This document shows, in pieces, positions 45,438 to 56,564 of a stretch of DNA of 64,000 nt; within the stretch, counting starts at the first letter, position 1; each line of letters opens with the position of its first letter. Source of the DNA: Zymoseptoria tritici IPO323. Lineage: Eukaryota; Ascomycota; Dothideomycetes; Mycosphaerellales; Mycosphaerellaceae. The position numbers and the translations under genes are program-made. The stretch covers positions 1,612,001 through 1,676,000 of the forward strand of contig NC_018216.1 of NCBI RefSeq assembly GCF_000219625.1. The letters are read 5' to 3'. Under the pieces are notes generated by a model, which did no database searches, had not been told where the DNA came from, and saw nothing but the letters and a program-made list of their open reading frames with translations.

Positions 45438-47491
45438 GTTTGCGATTGTTTTCAGATGGATTCGATGTGATGGAAGAGCTGTATGGGATGGGAGAGGTGG
45501 AGAATGAGAGGTGTGAGGAAGTTGACTGTACGAATACCCAAACTCACAATCCGTTGTCCTTGTCCTGTGAGAACGATGCCTCGGAGCAACCGAAGTCGAT
45601 TTCACATGCCTCGGCCGGGATGAATGTGGGGTGTCGTCAGCGACCCTCGCACCTCGACACCTCGAAGAAGCAGTCGTCGATACCTCGTACAGCCATACTG
45701 CGGTTTGATGTCACTTGCTGGCGTGTGAGAAGACAACAGCAATAGACATCCATAGTAACAAGCATGAAGGTGATCATCGCGCAGGGAATGCTTCGGCATG
45801 TAGAAATTACAAGCAGGGGTCCTTGATGTCTTCTGCACGTCGCGGCTCTTCTAACCAAGTTCATTGTCCCTTCTCTTCTCTGTCCATCATCATATCATAT
45901 CAACCTCAATCGGCAATCTTCGCGGCTCATTACAACGACGGGAGGGCGATGTCTCAAGGCATCAACCTCCATCTCGCGACCGTGACTGTCACTTCCGCCA
46001 TCGTCACCGCCGCCACAGCTGCGCTCGTCACGCGGAAAACAAGACATCGGCACGGCTGCGGACGGCCTGCGTTGCTGCGATGCACTTCCTGACCGGTGCT
46101 TCGACCGCCTGCCTGGATGTTGGGCCTGCACTTTCGCCTCCGTCCGAAGCCACAGACCTGGGGAAACGACAAGTGGCAGGCTCTGTTCGGTGCTCACAGC
46201 AACGGACGTCAAGCCACGCGACCACTTCACGCAGACTATCACTGCATGTCTAACGGCATGTGCATCAATCACCGCGATCTCGCGTGACGAGCGGAGCTGA
46301 GCCGTCCAACCCCAGCGATGTCATGATGAGAGCGGCATGCGCAGTCATCGATTCGTCATGCTGTATGCGACTACCCAGAGAGGTACAGCGGCATCTGCGG
46401 GGCGGCATGTTCCTCGCGCGGTCTACAATCCTTCGGCTACAGTGTCCTTCCACGGCGATGCACACTATCTGTGTCTGACTCTGCACTCCGTCTAGGAGCT
46501 GGGACTGAGAGGTAGTTCACGCCTGCAGGTACGGCGCAGCTGAGCAAGTGGTAATGCATCACTACTATCAGTGCGTACCGCGCACAAAGACATTGCCTGT
46601 CTGTGACAAGGCCCGAGAGCCACTGCACACTGACAAAGTCCAACCATATGGGGCTTCGGTAATGCCGTCCTTACTGGGCATGACTTGCGCTGGAAGACGA
46701 AAACATTGCTGACGGTATTGTCTAGAGCGCTGGGCTGTGACACCTTTCATAACCTGGCTAATTATGTAGCATTTGTGATGACAATTCTCACAAGGCTGAT
46801 GCCAATGCGTGCCGCGCAAACTCTAAGCTCCCGCAAGCGATTCCTTCGCGATCCGGAGTACAGGCCACCGCGGTGCATCCTGCAGGATCGCTGACTGCAA
46901 ATCCTACGGACAATCTCGTCACCTTCGTCCCGAAGCCCTCATCGGCGACCTCGTATTTCTCGGCGGAACCTTGATGCGGAACTTGGTTGCGCCATCCCCT
47001 TGCTCGCTTTCGTCAGTCTTGATCAGACGTCTTTCTTTGTCAAGGCATGGCCAACACGAGCTTACTTCTGCGCAGGCATCTATGAAAAGAGTTGCAGTCT
47101 CGCGCAGCATTCCGATCCGGTACAAAGGTACAGTCCAACACAGCAAGTTGTACACAAATGTGGCACCGGGGCTTCTGCAACGCTCTTGAATTAGGTTTTG
47201 CGAGACGAGAGAGGCGTCTTTAAGCTTTGCCTGTCGCGCGCTCACCACGTGGCCTAGAAGCCCCCAACCCACAGCTGAGCAGCTGCTTGAGTCTTCTTCC
47301 ATGCCGCAATGATTGGCCCGTAGCGCGAGCGCAGCGTCCGCCCGAAGCGGCATGGAGCGAATGGTATGTATTAAAGGGCTCGCCGCCGCCTCCAGCCTAC
47401 GCGCGAAGCTCCCCTGATGCTTGCACGGACTTCACCGAACAGCACGAGCATCTTCCGAATCAGTCCTGCTTCGCCCTCGTCATTCTAGAAG
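45438..47491. other. 2-kb intergenic region
   Basis: No gene is convincing. A 47-codon frame near 45950 with a hydrophobic stretch and a 144-codon minus frame (46919..47353) have no motif. Confidence 0.45.
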
Positions 47492-48178
47492 ATGCCAACC
47501 GCCACGAGAGATCACTACACCTCGGGAGTCAGATTGTCAAAACTACAAACATCATACTTGGACCCATTTACGACTCCTTCTCCGACCGCGTCGACGAGAA
47601 AGGCATATCCTGTCATGCCATCAAGTGCGTCCAGAGAGCTGCCTATGCCAACGATTAACCAAATTACAAGTCTCGGTCAGGCTCAAGCAACACTACTGCA
47701 CTGCTCATCTAAGCTATCTAGAGCATGGAAGAATCCAGCGAGGAATACGCCGCCTAGTTCCCCAATTCATTCGGACGAACGCAAAGAATGTCGACGCTGG
47801 CTGGAGCGATGGGAACAAGCCTTCACTGCCTTTCTCGGCGTTCACATGAAAGGGATGAACGAAGCGGATATTGCTCGATGCAGAGTCCTGAAGGCCAACC
47901 ACCTGTCTTGTCAGGTTTTGGCATCGGACAACATTGTCGAGCCTACATCGCTCGATGCCTTCGAAGCCGACTTTCAAGCAATCGTCGAGCTTTCGAAAGC
48001 AGTACTCCAACCTTCTGGCAATCCTACAGGTGTCCAGTCTTCGAGCAGCTCTGCCTCCTCATCAGGCCTTCTTGACGTGCGCTGCCCACTGTCCGTGGTT
48101 GCTGCTCGTTGCAACCGCCCGCACATCCGCGCTCAAGCGATCGAGCTGCTCGGCCGCACACCAAGTCCTCGACGATGA
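47492..48178 (+). pseudogene. Fragment resembling the C-terminal region of a fungal Zn2Cys6 transcription factor
   Basis: A 228-codon frame. From about residue 50 it follows the pattern of C-terminal segments of many fungal Zn-cluster regulators: I-T-S-L-x-x-A-Q, W-L-E-R-W-E-Q-A-F-x-x-F-L, L-D-A-F-E-A-D-F-Q-A-I-V-E-L-S, and P-L-S-V-V-A-A-R-C-x-x-P-x-I-R-x-x-A-I-E-L-L-G-R-T-P-S-P-R-R. The family normally continues with R-E-G-x-W-D, but here a stop follows. No Zn2Cys6 motif is found within ~2 kb upstream on this strand. It looks like a truncated relic, though an unseen spliced gene is possible. The family comparison is from memory of the pattern, not from an alignment. Confidence 0.4.
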
Positions 48179-49680
48179 GCACGTCCAGGTTGCCGCCGGC
48201 TACTGCGGGCGAGCTTCTCACCAAACATGATCACGAATCATTAATGCTTCCGAGCGTTGTATAATTCGGATTGACACCGCACTTCTACCAGAAGGGGAAT
48301 GGAGTCCTCTCCGGCCGTGCCATCGAGCGACGCCTCAGGCTTTTCGCTCTGAGCTGTTCCGATATCACCCATCTCAGCGAGGAAGTACGAATCCTTCCTG
48401 CGCCTCTCGATCATTAGCGCAAGCCGGGCGGGGGACCCACGCACAACTACCTAAAAGAGTAAGCGTCGTTGGAAAACCTAAACCGGTACCTTTCGGCTCG
48501 GCACACCTGCGAGATCACAGCTCTCTCTACCCGGAGGGCCCCGCGGTCTCTTTCACTCGGCGACGCATCCTTTAAAGGACCGCATACCAAGCACAGATCC
48601 CACTTATGCCGCTGGAACCATGCGGTCTCCCACCTTGGCAGCTGTTCGACCGAATATCAGCGCTTGAGGATGTCACTCCTTCGTTGGGGGCCTGCCGAAG
48701 TCAGGATCCGCCCGTGCCGATCTCGGATACCTCGTAAATTAGCCGAAGAGTTCATCAGCTGGATGATGTACATCGCACTTCATCCCTCGGCCGACGGAGA
48801 AATCTGCAGCCGAACGTGATAGATCGCTCGGCGGCATAGCAGTGCAACATCACTTCTCATTCCACCTTCCAAGTAAGGCGACCAATGGTCGATCAAGTCG
48901 ATCAATGCAACCCGGCACTCCTACGACGTCCTACTGTGGGGAACATTGGCAATTGTGCATGAGATGTACAACAAGGATTCCGTTGAGATTCCAGGAAATT
49001 CATCATGATCACTCGTCGTTACTCACGAAGTGAGCATCGGCCTCGCTTCATGACTCGAATGACACTTCCGGTGATGGAAGTTCTCACTAATAAGCGAACG
49101 TCCTTACGACCATCGCACGGAATCACCTTTCGATCTATGCATGGCTGGCCTGACTGTAGCAAAGCTCTGTCCGCGACGAAGATGTCTATAGCAGAGCAAT
49201 AATAGAATCGAGTCACTACAATTACTACCATTCGCTCAATGACCATTGACACTGTCGCGTGGCAAAGTGCTCATATTCGTAAAACGACAAAGCAAGTCGC
49301 ATGACGCCACCCCAAACAAGACAATGCCCTCCATCACCACCGATGACTGAGACCGCATGGGGCCTGAACGCCGAGAGCATCCTGTCCGCTTCTCCCCAGC
49401 CGACCTTGCAGTAGGACGCTAGGACCTATCGCGCATGCTGCGGAAATGTGGCACCATTATCGCTTAAAGTGGTTCTGCATACGAAGGAAGATACGAAATC
49501 GGGCGCAAAATCCTTCGATCGAAGACAAGGACAGCTTTGCTATAGTCCGAAAAGACGGTGCAAAGTCATTCGCCAATTGTTCGCAGTGTGGTATGAACAA
49601 GAACTTCTGAAACTCGACTTCATATTCTCGTGAGAAACGCTAATGCAATCACAATCGTTAATCTGTACCGATGCATCCCA
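48179..49680. other. 1.5-kb intergenic region
   Basis: No gene is supported. It lies between the regulator fragment and the 3' end of the acyltransferase gene; it may contain remains of the same lost gene. Confidence 0.45.
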
Positions 49681-51948
49681 TCAGACCACTTTCTTCACCT
49701 CTACTCCATCATCCTCTTCGCTCTCCCCTGCACTGTCTCCTTCAAGGTGGAATCCGGCACCGTCTTTACTCTTCCTCCTCCGTCCACGCTCTCTCATCGC
49801 CTCGTGCAAATTCTTGCTGACCTCCTCCAAGTTCGCTTTTGCGCCACCATTCGAGTTGTCAATGGACGTGAGTTTGAGATTGGGTCGCTGCTTGTAGTCG
49901 TTGCTACTCGCGCGGCTTCGACTGCGACTGCGATTGGGAGTCCCAGGTCGGGTGGCGAAGAGACCAATGCGGCCGATGTTGTGGAAACTTTCGTTGCGAG
50001 GGAGGGAAGCGGTAAGGGCTGCGGCGCTGTTGTTGCCGGCGGCGAGAGGGGAGATAGGGCTGCTGGGTGTGAATTTGAAGCCGTCGCTTTCGCTGCCTTC
50101 ACGGCGATGGGACGGTGTACCAGGTCGGGAGCGGTCGGGTGAGTGGAGAGGATGTTCGGGATCGGTGAGGATGCGTTGGTGGTCGAAGTCAGGAAACAAC
50201 TCTGGTCCGAGCACGTTGATTATGTCGTTGATCTTTTGAGTGAGTTCCTCGCGTTTGGCGCGTAGGCGGACGAGGGTATTGCTTGAGGTGGGGTTGATGG
50301 AGAGGACGAGCGGTCGGAGGGACTTCGCAATGTCCATGCCGATCTCACCAAACCGGAGAGCGGCGAAGCAGACGGATGGAAAGAAGATCACGCCGAAGAT
50401 GACGACCGACCAGAGAGGGACAAAGTCTGGCACGAGACCTCGTATTCTGTTGCTCCATGTCCAGTAGACAATGACGATGGTATAGAAGATGTCCAGAGCG
50501 GGAGCCAGAGCCAGAGAGACCAGAATCTTCCATGTCGCCATGACGTCTCGAGCCTTGACTTTGACTGTGGATGCAGCCAATGCTTCTTTTGCTTTTCTGA
50601 TTGAGATAAGCTTGCCAAGGATGAAGACAGGTGCAAACAGTACAACACCCGGAAGTGACGCCGCGGTCAAGATCAATAGCTTTGCCAGTCGGTAGAATAA
50701 GATGAAGATGACTTTGTACCAGGAGAACTTGGCGTAAGAAACCTGGTGATCTCTAATGTTCAACCTGAACAAGGCCCTATTGTAGTCAAGAACTTCCTTG
50801 CGGAGTTGAACAACTCTTGGTTCGTCCTTGTACGTTTGATAGCCTTTGATCAGTCTCCGATTAAGCTCGACGATGAATGGTAAGGGCAGCTTCTTTCCTT
50901 TGGGATTGTATAGTCTTCTGACAGCTTGGATCAACATCAGAGTGTCATAATCCGGAGCTTGCACAGTGACGGTGGACAGAGCATCGTAGACGTTCGACAG
51001 GACTTTGCCCACCGCGTCTCTTTTGCTGCCATTTTTGTATTGTTCGACCAAATCTGGCTCGATTTCGATGGGTGCGCCGAACTCAATCACAGCTCGTGAG
51101 CGGAACTTGTGAGCATGGAAATAGTTCATTCCGACGGGAACGATTGTGACACCGCAGTCAGGGTCCTCGGCGAGCGCTCCAAGTGCCATGATGGCCAGTC
51201 CAGCCTTCAAAGGTAACAATTCCGTCCGGTCATGGCTTCCGCCTTCAGGAAATATTCCTATACATCCTCCACTGTGTAGCCTTTCAAAGACAGAGTCGTA
51301 TACATCTGCCTGGTCGACGTGGGGTGCGACACTGAATTTGATGCCCTCAAAGTCCTTGAATTCCGTGTCCTTGTCCGATACTTTCCCAGTCAGTTGCTTG
51401 AGCGCCGTATCTCCTTTGAATGGCTTCTTCAGTCTGAGCTCATCTGCGGACTCGATCGAAGCGATCTCCGCATTCGCAGCAACGTTGTTCACACTGGGCA
51501 AGACCAGTAATCCTCCGGGCATGTACTCTCCACTCTGGAAGTCCACACCTGAACCCTTGATCAATGTTGGATCCTCCTCAGGTTTTGGTAGCCAGATCTT
51601 GCCCTTGGCCGGTTTCTTCAAATCCAACGCTCTTCCCACGGGCACGGATCCCACCAACGAAGCTCCCCACCCGATGAACTTCCTTCGCATGCTCTTTTCC
51701 GCTATCAAGAACGCGATCCGTCGATGCGCATCTTGACGCACCACGCGCATCAATATGAGAGGATCGATAAATTGATTGGCGTGCGGCGCCGCCACGAAGA
51801 TCACGGGTCCTTTTTTGGGAATTCTCCATGAACTGCGAGGGTGGATCTCTCGGAAGAAGAGATCGACAACGACGGTGAAGACCCAGAGGAAAATGTCGTA
51901 TACGAGAGCGTTGGCCGCATTCTTGCTCTTGACTTTCTTGCCTGGCAT
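49681..51948 (-). CDS. Glycerol-3-phosphate/dihydroxyacetone-phosphate acyltransferase (Gat1/Gat2 type)
   Basis: A 755-codon intronless gene. Motif I is V-A-A-P-H-A-N-Q-F-I-D-P (about residues 52-63), with the His and Asp of the H-x4-D acyltransferase centre. Motif III is F-P-E-G-G-S-H-D-R (233-241), followed by V-P-V-G-M-N-Y-F. A ~115-residue stretch between motif I and III is typical of the yeast Gat1/Gat2 (Sct1) proteins. Several membrane helices follow at about 415-520, and the C-terminal ~150 residues are Ser/Arg-rich and probably phosphorylated. The enzyme makes lysophosphatidate at the ER, the first step of glycerolipid synthesis. The family assignment is secure; which of the two paralogues is not. 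Confidence 0.94.
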   Translation of the reverse strand: MPGKKVKSKNAANALVYDIFLWVFTVVVDLFFREIHPRSSWRIPKKGPVIFVAAPHANQFIDPLILMRVVRQDAHRRIAFLIAEKSMRRKFIGWGASLVGSVPVGRALDLKKPAKGKIWLPKPEEDPTLIKGSGVDFQSGEYMPGGLLVLPSVNNVAANAEIASIESADELRLKKPFKGDTALKQLTGKVSDKDTEFKDFEGIKFSVAPHVDQADVYDSVFERLHSGGCIGIFPEGGSHDRTELLPLKAGLAIMALGALAEDPDCGVTIVPVGMNYFHAHKFRSRAVIEFGAPIEIEPDLVEQYKNGSKRDAVGKVLSNVYDALSTVTVQAPDYDTLMLIQAVRRLYNPKGKKLPLPFIVELNRRLIKGYQTYKDEPRVVQLRKEVLDYNRALFRLNIRDHQVSYAKFSWYKVIFILFYRLAKLLILTAASLPGVVLFAPVFILGKLISIRKAKEALAASTVKVKARDVMATWKILVSLALAPALDIFYTIVIVYWTWSNRIRGLVPDFVPLWSVVIFGVIFFPSVCFAALRFGEIGMDIAKSLRPLVLSINPTSSNTLVRLRAKREELTQKINDIINVLGPELFPDFDHQRILTDPEHPLHSPDRSRPGTPSHRREGSESDGFKFTPSSPISPLAAGNNSAAALTASLPRNESFHNIGRIGLFATRPGTPNRSRSRSRASSNDYKQRPNLKLTSIDNSNGGAKANLEEVSKNLHEAMRERGRRRKSKDGAGFHLEGDSAGESEEDDGVEVKKVV

Positions 51949-52520
51949 GGTTGCGGCGTTGAGTTTAGCTGGGCTTCCAGGTGACGGGGAGTCGGTTTCA
52001 GGTGTTTCGAGCGAGCATTTGGGGTGGTGGCGGCGGTGAAAGTGAGAGCGAGCGTGGATCGCACTTGTGTGTCGAAGGTTCTGCGGTTAGTACTAGGATA
52101 TCGAGCGTAGGAGCACGAAGGTCGAAGATGTTGTTGAGAGCTGGGATAAATTTCGGGGATTTACTTGGAAGCTCTCCCCGCAGCGCCCTGCAAGACGTCA
52201 GAGTCTAAATTCACTTGGTCTTTCTTCTCCCGAACACCTCATCATCCACCCTCATCGTCGACTTGGCCAAAACGTCGCGACAAAGAAGACCAGTCGACAA
52301 GACCAGTCGACTGTTCGACTCAAGTCGCCACGGACTTGTCCAATCTCTTTCGCTAGAGGCGGAGTCATGGTATTGGCAGCCACGTGCGCCAGATGATGAT
52401 CGCCAGGATCATGCTGCAAGACCGCCAATCGCACGTGCGGCTGAACAGCACCTCAGATAGGAGATAACATCCACGCAGTGCCACCTCGCCGACCAAACGG
52501 ATGACCACCAATTCCCAGGA
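51949..52520. other. Divergent promoter region between the two acyltransferase genes
   Basis: The GPAT gene (minus) and the acyltransferase-3 gene (plus) start away from each other. A 13-bp direct repeat (aagaccagtcgac twice in tandem, near 52287-52312) is the most visible element and could be a regulator site. No gene is supported. Confidence 0.55.
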
Positions 52521-54263
52521 ATGTCATCGGAAACACTCCAGCGGATACCGGACTGGGTCAAGATACCCGAATGGATCAAGAGGCCAGAATGGATCAAGAG
52601 GCCCGAATGGATCAAGAGGCCTGCCTCGCGGACGACAGAGTCTTCTCAACGTCCAGCCTTGCGAGAAACTGCTTGGCTCGATGGCCTTCGCGGAGTGGCA
52701 GCTTTCCTTGTGGTGATGAATCACTACCATCTGGAGTGGCTGTCCGTGTTCTCTGATGCTCCGTTCGGCGCGAGGGTGTTGAAAGACTACAATCCCGATT
52801 ACGTCTATTACTACGAGGAAGGAACGAGGTTCTGGGGCTTCTGGAGACTGCCAATCCTCCGCTTATTCACATCCTCCGGCAACGCGCAGGTCTCCATATT
52901 CTTCATTTTGTCGGGCTTCGTCCTGTCTTGGCGGCCAATCGAACTGGCACGGACGAATCGCCTGGAAGAGCTGTCTCGCTCGCTCAGTTCATCCATTGTG
53001 CGACGATGGTTTCGACTGTATCTTCCCTGCTTCGTCATGATTTGCATCTACGTGCTCGAGGCGTGGATCATGAAGCCACCTGGAGGGCCGACTTCGGAGG
53101 AGTTACTCGCGGTCTTTACACACATCCTGCCCTGGGCCTCTCCATTCAAGACGGATTACATCATACCGTTGTTCTCCAATCCACCCATCAACTATCCCAT
53201 GTGGACTATACCCTTCGAATTTAGCGGCTCCATGTTTGTGTTTGCGTTCATCCTGGCCTTGAGCACAGTTCAAGACTACCGACGAAGGATGTGCATCATC
53301 ATATTCGTGTCCACGTACGCCTTCTTGGATACATTCTGGAACTATTGGCTTTTTGGAGTCGGCCTTGCTCTTGCAGACTACGTACGCCAGGCAGACGGCT
53401 GTGCGAATCTGTCAAAGCGCATAACTACTCTGCAGACTCGCGTGTGGGTGGCTGTGTTGGTGACTGGACTTGTGTTGATGAGTTACAAAAGCTCTTCGGA
53501 GGACTTCACAAGGCCCGGGTATAGCTGGACACAGTATGTCCCTCTGCCCAGTGGATATCGCGCCAACGGGAGTGAAGGTCGCCTCTGGCAAGGATGGGGT
53601 GCCATCTGCGTCGTCACTAGCTGTTGCCACCTGGCTCCGGCACGAAGGGTGTTGGAGCTCCGCGTTATCCAATACATGGGGAAGATCAGCTTCATGTTGT
53701 ATCTTTCTCATCTGCTTGTGAACAGTCTTGTATCTTTGCCATTGAAAAATCGCCTCTACAACGGGATGTGCTCGAGATTCACAGACGGGCCGTTCGAAGA
53801 TGTCTATCAGACTTCGGCGATCTTGAATGTGCTCATTTATCTCATCCTCCTTCTGGTCAGCGTCCTCATCGCGGTCTGCCAGGCGCATGTTCTGGAGTTG
53901 GTTGTCGACAGGCCCTGCACGAACTTCGGGAAATGGATCAATGGAAAGGCCGTTCACGGGTTCCGTACAGAGAAGCAAGAGTCGGCATCTCACGACGACG
54001 CAGCTTTGTTACCCCAACAGGAGGCGGAACAGGAGGAGCCGAGAGGAAGTGACTGCGTGTATCAAGACCGCTGGAATTCGATGGACGGTGATCACGAGAT
54101 CGAGCAGCTGCGGAAGACTGAGGCAGCTGAGGAGGTTGGAGCTGATACTTATGACGAACTTGGAAAGAAAGACGATGATGACCTGAGTGATGTCGATGAA
54201 GGGGAAAGACTGATTGGAGAGGAGGATGACAATGCAGACCAGAGCGACTCACGAGCTCGATGA
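52521..54263 (+). CDS. Acyltransferase family 3 membrane protein
   Basis: A 580-codon intronless gene. The N-terminus carries four near-identical six-residue units (x-W-[IV]-K-[RI]-P) encoded by an 18-bp minisatellite. The family signature L-D-G-L-R-G-V-A-A-F-L-V-V-M-N-H-Y-H follows at about residues 53-70, with the conserved His. About ten membrane helices follow (e.g. V-S-I-F-F-I-L-S-G-F-V-L-S-W and I-Q-Y-M-G-K-I-S-F-M-L-Y-L-S-H). The last ~100 residues are acidic. Such proteins transfer acyl groups to small molecules or polysaccharides; the substrate is not predictable. The W-T-I-P-F-E-F-S-G-S motif is conserved in fungal members. Confidence 0.9.
   Translation: MSSETLQRIPDWVKIPEWIKRPEWIKRPEWIKRPASRTTESSQRPALRETAWLDGLRGVAAFLVVMNHYHLEWLSVFSDAPFGARVLKDYNPDYVYYYEEGTRFWGFWRLPILRLFTSSGNAQVSIFFILSGFVLSWRPIELARTNRLEELSRSLSSSIVRRWFRLYLPCFVMICIYVLEAWIMKPPGGPTSEELLAVFTHILPWASPFKTDYIIPLFSNPPINYPMWTIPFEFSGSMFVFAFILALSTVQDYRRRMCIIIFVSTYAFLDTFWNYWLFGVGLALADYVRQADGCANLSKRITTLQTRVWVAVLVTGLVLMSYKSSSEDFTRPGYSWTQYVPLPSGYRANGSEGRLWQGWGAICVVTSCCHLAPARRVLELRVIQYMGKISFMLYLSHLLVNSLVSLPLKNRLYNGMCSRFTDGPFEDVYQTSAILNVLIYLILLLVSVLIAVCQAHVLELVVDRPCTNFGKWINGKAVHGFRTEKQESASHDDAALLPQQEAEQEEPRGSDCVYQDRWNSMDGDHEIEQLRKTEAAEEVGADTYDELGKKDDDDLSDVDEGERLIGEEDDNADQSDSRAR
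52551..52622 (+). repeat. 18-bp coding minisatellite at the N-terminus of the acyltransferase-3 gene
   Basis: Three near-perfect units (52569..52586, 52587..52604, 52605..52622), each encoding E-W-I-K-R-P, follow one diverged unit (52551..52568, D-W-V-K-I-P). Units 1-3 differ only in the last base. Confidence 0.95.
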
Positions 54264-55094
54264 ACACTTCCGTGGCAGTTCGATATGCCCCAGGCTTGTA
54301 CATACACTGTATGATCATCAGGCGTCAGATGGGAGCCTGGACTTGATACACCATTGCGCACTTCTCCCGGCCCACTTTCGTCGCAAGGCTTACAACCAGA
54401 CCTCCTCTCCGCGCGATGACGGATTCCGTGGCAACAAAGAAGTCTCGTCGTCTCCCGCACAAATCATCCGAGGCTCTGATTGCCACCTCCAAATGCATCT
54501 GCCCCAGGTCGGGTTGCAGTGACAGTTCGACGGAATGATGGCGCATTCGCATAAGAGTCTTTGGCCGAATGTCTCGTTGATTGGATCGGCATCAATACCA
54601 CAGCGGTTTGTTCGTACGGCTTAGATGCACCGTCATTCATTCTTGCTTTGTCCGATGACAATGGACAATGGACCATTCTTCCCATCCGCAGTGCAACAGT
54701 ACCTCACAAGATTATTCGGTTCTGCTGCATCGTCAGACCTCAAAGCGGTCTTTGTTTTCAGCACATCAGCTCGAAACAAGGCCTTTCTCTCGCTCCTCAA
54801 TTTGGACCATGCACGCAGTGCGGGTCCTTGTCTTGGGCACATTGACTCGAGTCAAAAGTCGACTATGCACTCTCTATTAATCAGACTCTCTCGCCGGCCC
54901 AAATCCAAAAGATCATCAGCTTTCCCATCAGCCAGAACACTTGAGAAGACTACTAACAGTAGCATTCTCACGCACTCCGTTCGACTCCTGCAACACAGCT
55001 GGTCAAACAACCCACCCCGATCAAACCACCGATCAAACCACACCTTAGGCCGGTCCTGAAATCTCCTCCGACCAACACTCCAGCGATCTCCAAG
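54264..55094. other. Intergenic region, 0.8 kb
   Basis: It lies between two plus-strand genes. No gene or clear signal other than presumed 3' flank and promoter is seen. Confidence 0.5.
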
Positions 55095-55822
55095 ATGTCA
55101 GGCTACGGCTACCCTTCCGGATACCCTTCCGGGTACGTCCCGGGCTACGGTTATTCCAACCTCTACGACTCCACTCCATCCCGCTCAGGCATGTCCGGCT
55201 CGCTCCTCAACGAAGGTATGTATCCACACACCGCTGGCTACCCCTCTGAGTCCGCTCGCCGTCCCTCTACTGCCTATGGCCCCACCCGCGACCGCTCGCC
55301 TTCAATGGCCTACGGAACTCTTCCTGATCGTCGTCCGTCGTACTTCGACAGGGCGCAGCCGAACAGAGATCCGTATGGGTACACTCCGCAGCCTGCCGCT
55401 CGACTCCCCTCCATCTACTCCGAACGCTCTTCTGGAGCTCGCTACACCGATTGCCAGTCTGACGGGAGCTCGGTCCCCTACGGTGGCAGTTACGGAGGAA
55501 GCAGCTATCCAAGCACCCGTCCGACTACCGCCACTGGGTACTCTGGCTACAGCGGAACAGCGGATCCGGCTTAGGCTACGGGACGACCCCCTCCTCGTCC
55601 GCGTCTTCCTCCCGCTGGGGATCTAGTCGTGCCTCGACCTCTGGCAACACCAACTACTCGGATCTCGGATCGGACCTCTACTCTGAGAGGTCTTCGGCCG
55701 GACCTAGCCCGTTGGTCGGCTCTTCTAGGTGGTTGGAGCGTGAAGAGGAGCGTCGCTGCGAGCGTGATCACCCTTCCCGTCGCCACCATTCTTCGAGCTC
55801 CCGTCGGTCTTCTAGAAGGTAA
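55095..55822 (+). CDS. Gly/Tyr/Ser-rich low-complexity protein, reading frame interrupted near 55530
   Basis: An ATG frame starts with short repeats (G-Y-P-S-G-Y-P-S-G-Y) and runs 159 codons to a stop at 55572..55574. A second frame continues with the same composition (S-G-L-G-Y-G-T-T, S-S-S-R-W-G-S-S-R) to a stop at 55820..55822. They can be joined by a 56-nt intron (55519..55574, donor GTCCGA, acceptor CTTAG), giving 223 residues ending in an Arg/Ser-rich tail. A single-base frameshift would also explain it. The donor is weak, but the GH55 gene uses a similar one. No domain is recognised; the protein is likely disordered. Confidence 0.55.
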
Positions 55823-56564
55823 GCGGACGAATGACAGAAGAACTGTTAAAATTGATAAGTCGCAAAGATAATAGAGGACCATGGTCAATGGCGAGTAATC
55901 AGCGAGTTGAGAAATTTGTGATCAAGGATGAGCAAAGCCAGTATGTACAAACATAGGCGGAAAGCTTTTCATAGATCGAATAGAAATCGAGGAATTCAAT
56001 CTCACTAACCCCCACAAGACGTTTTGCTCGACCGTTGTACTGATGTTGTTAACTGTCGATGTCTTTATCCCAATGCTTTCAATTTTGCGCGGAAAATGAT
56101 GGTTCTACTCGGACAGAGAATATCAAACGCTTGCAGCTTCTTCTTCCTCATCCTCAACAACAGCTGAAGTCGGCGGCAACTGGGTTCTTGAGCTGAAATC
56201 GGACAGGCTTGCAGATATACTGGATCGTGGGACGACGTGATGGGTCGACTTCCTTTGTGATTGAATTGATGTGTCCGACGCACGATCCTCTCGCCAGTGA
56301 GTTGGAGAATCCATGCATTCGAGCAATCCGATTTAGCTGACGGAAATTCCTCGGGAGCTTGTTCCGAATCGAGATGAGCAGCATCGAACTCATCATGGCC
56401 AAGGTTTCCGTCCAGGTGGCCGAGGTCAGAGCGTGCAGTGGAGACACCCCGAAAGGCGGAGGGCTACAGCCAAGTATGGCCACGGCCTGTAAAAGTCTCG
56501 CTAGCTGGCTCACCAAACATTAGGCTTCGCCGTACTCGTGTTCAGCATACGCGGCGCCATCAGC
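55823..56564. other. Stretch with coding-like remains downstream of the regulator gene
   Basis: On the minus strand, open frames between 56154 and 56600 keep protein-like composition in more than one frame (e.g. T-E-L-A-F-E-L-M-A-P-R-M-L-N, and L-T-S-A-T-W-T-E-T-L-A-M-M-S-S-M-L-L). They may be further exons of the regulator gene below, or decayed sequence. Short candidate introns of 29-31 nt would be needed to link them, which is unusually small. Confidence 0.35.

Noticed and set aside
45952..46092. 47-codon frame with a hydrophobic segment
   Set aside because: Too short, no splice support and no known small-protein family matched.
46919..47353. 144-codon minus-strand frame
   Set aside because: No motif, and codon use does not resemble neighbouring genes.
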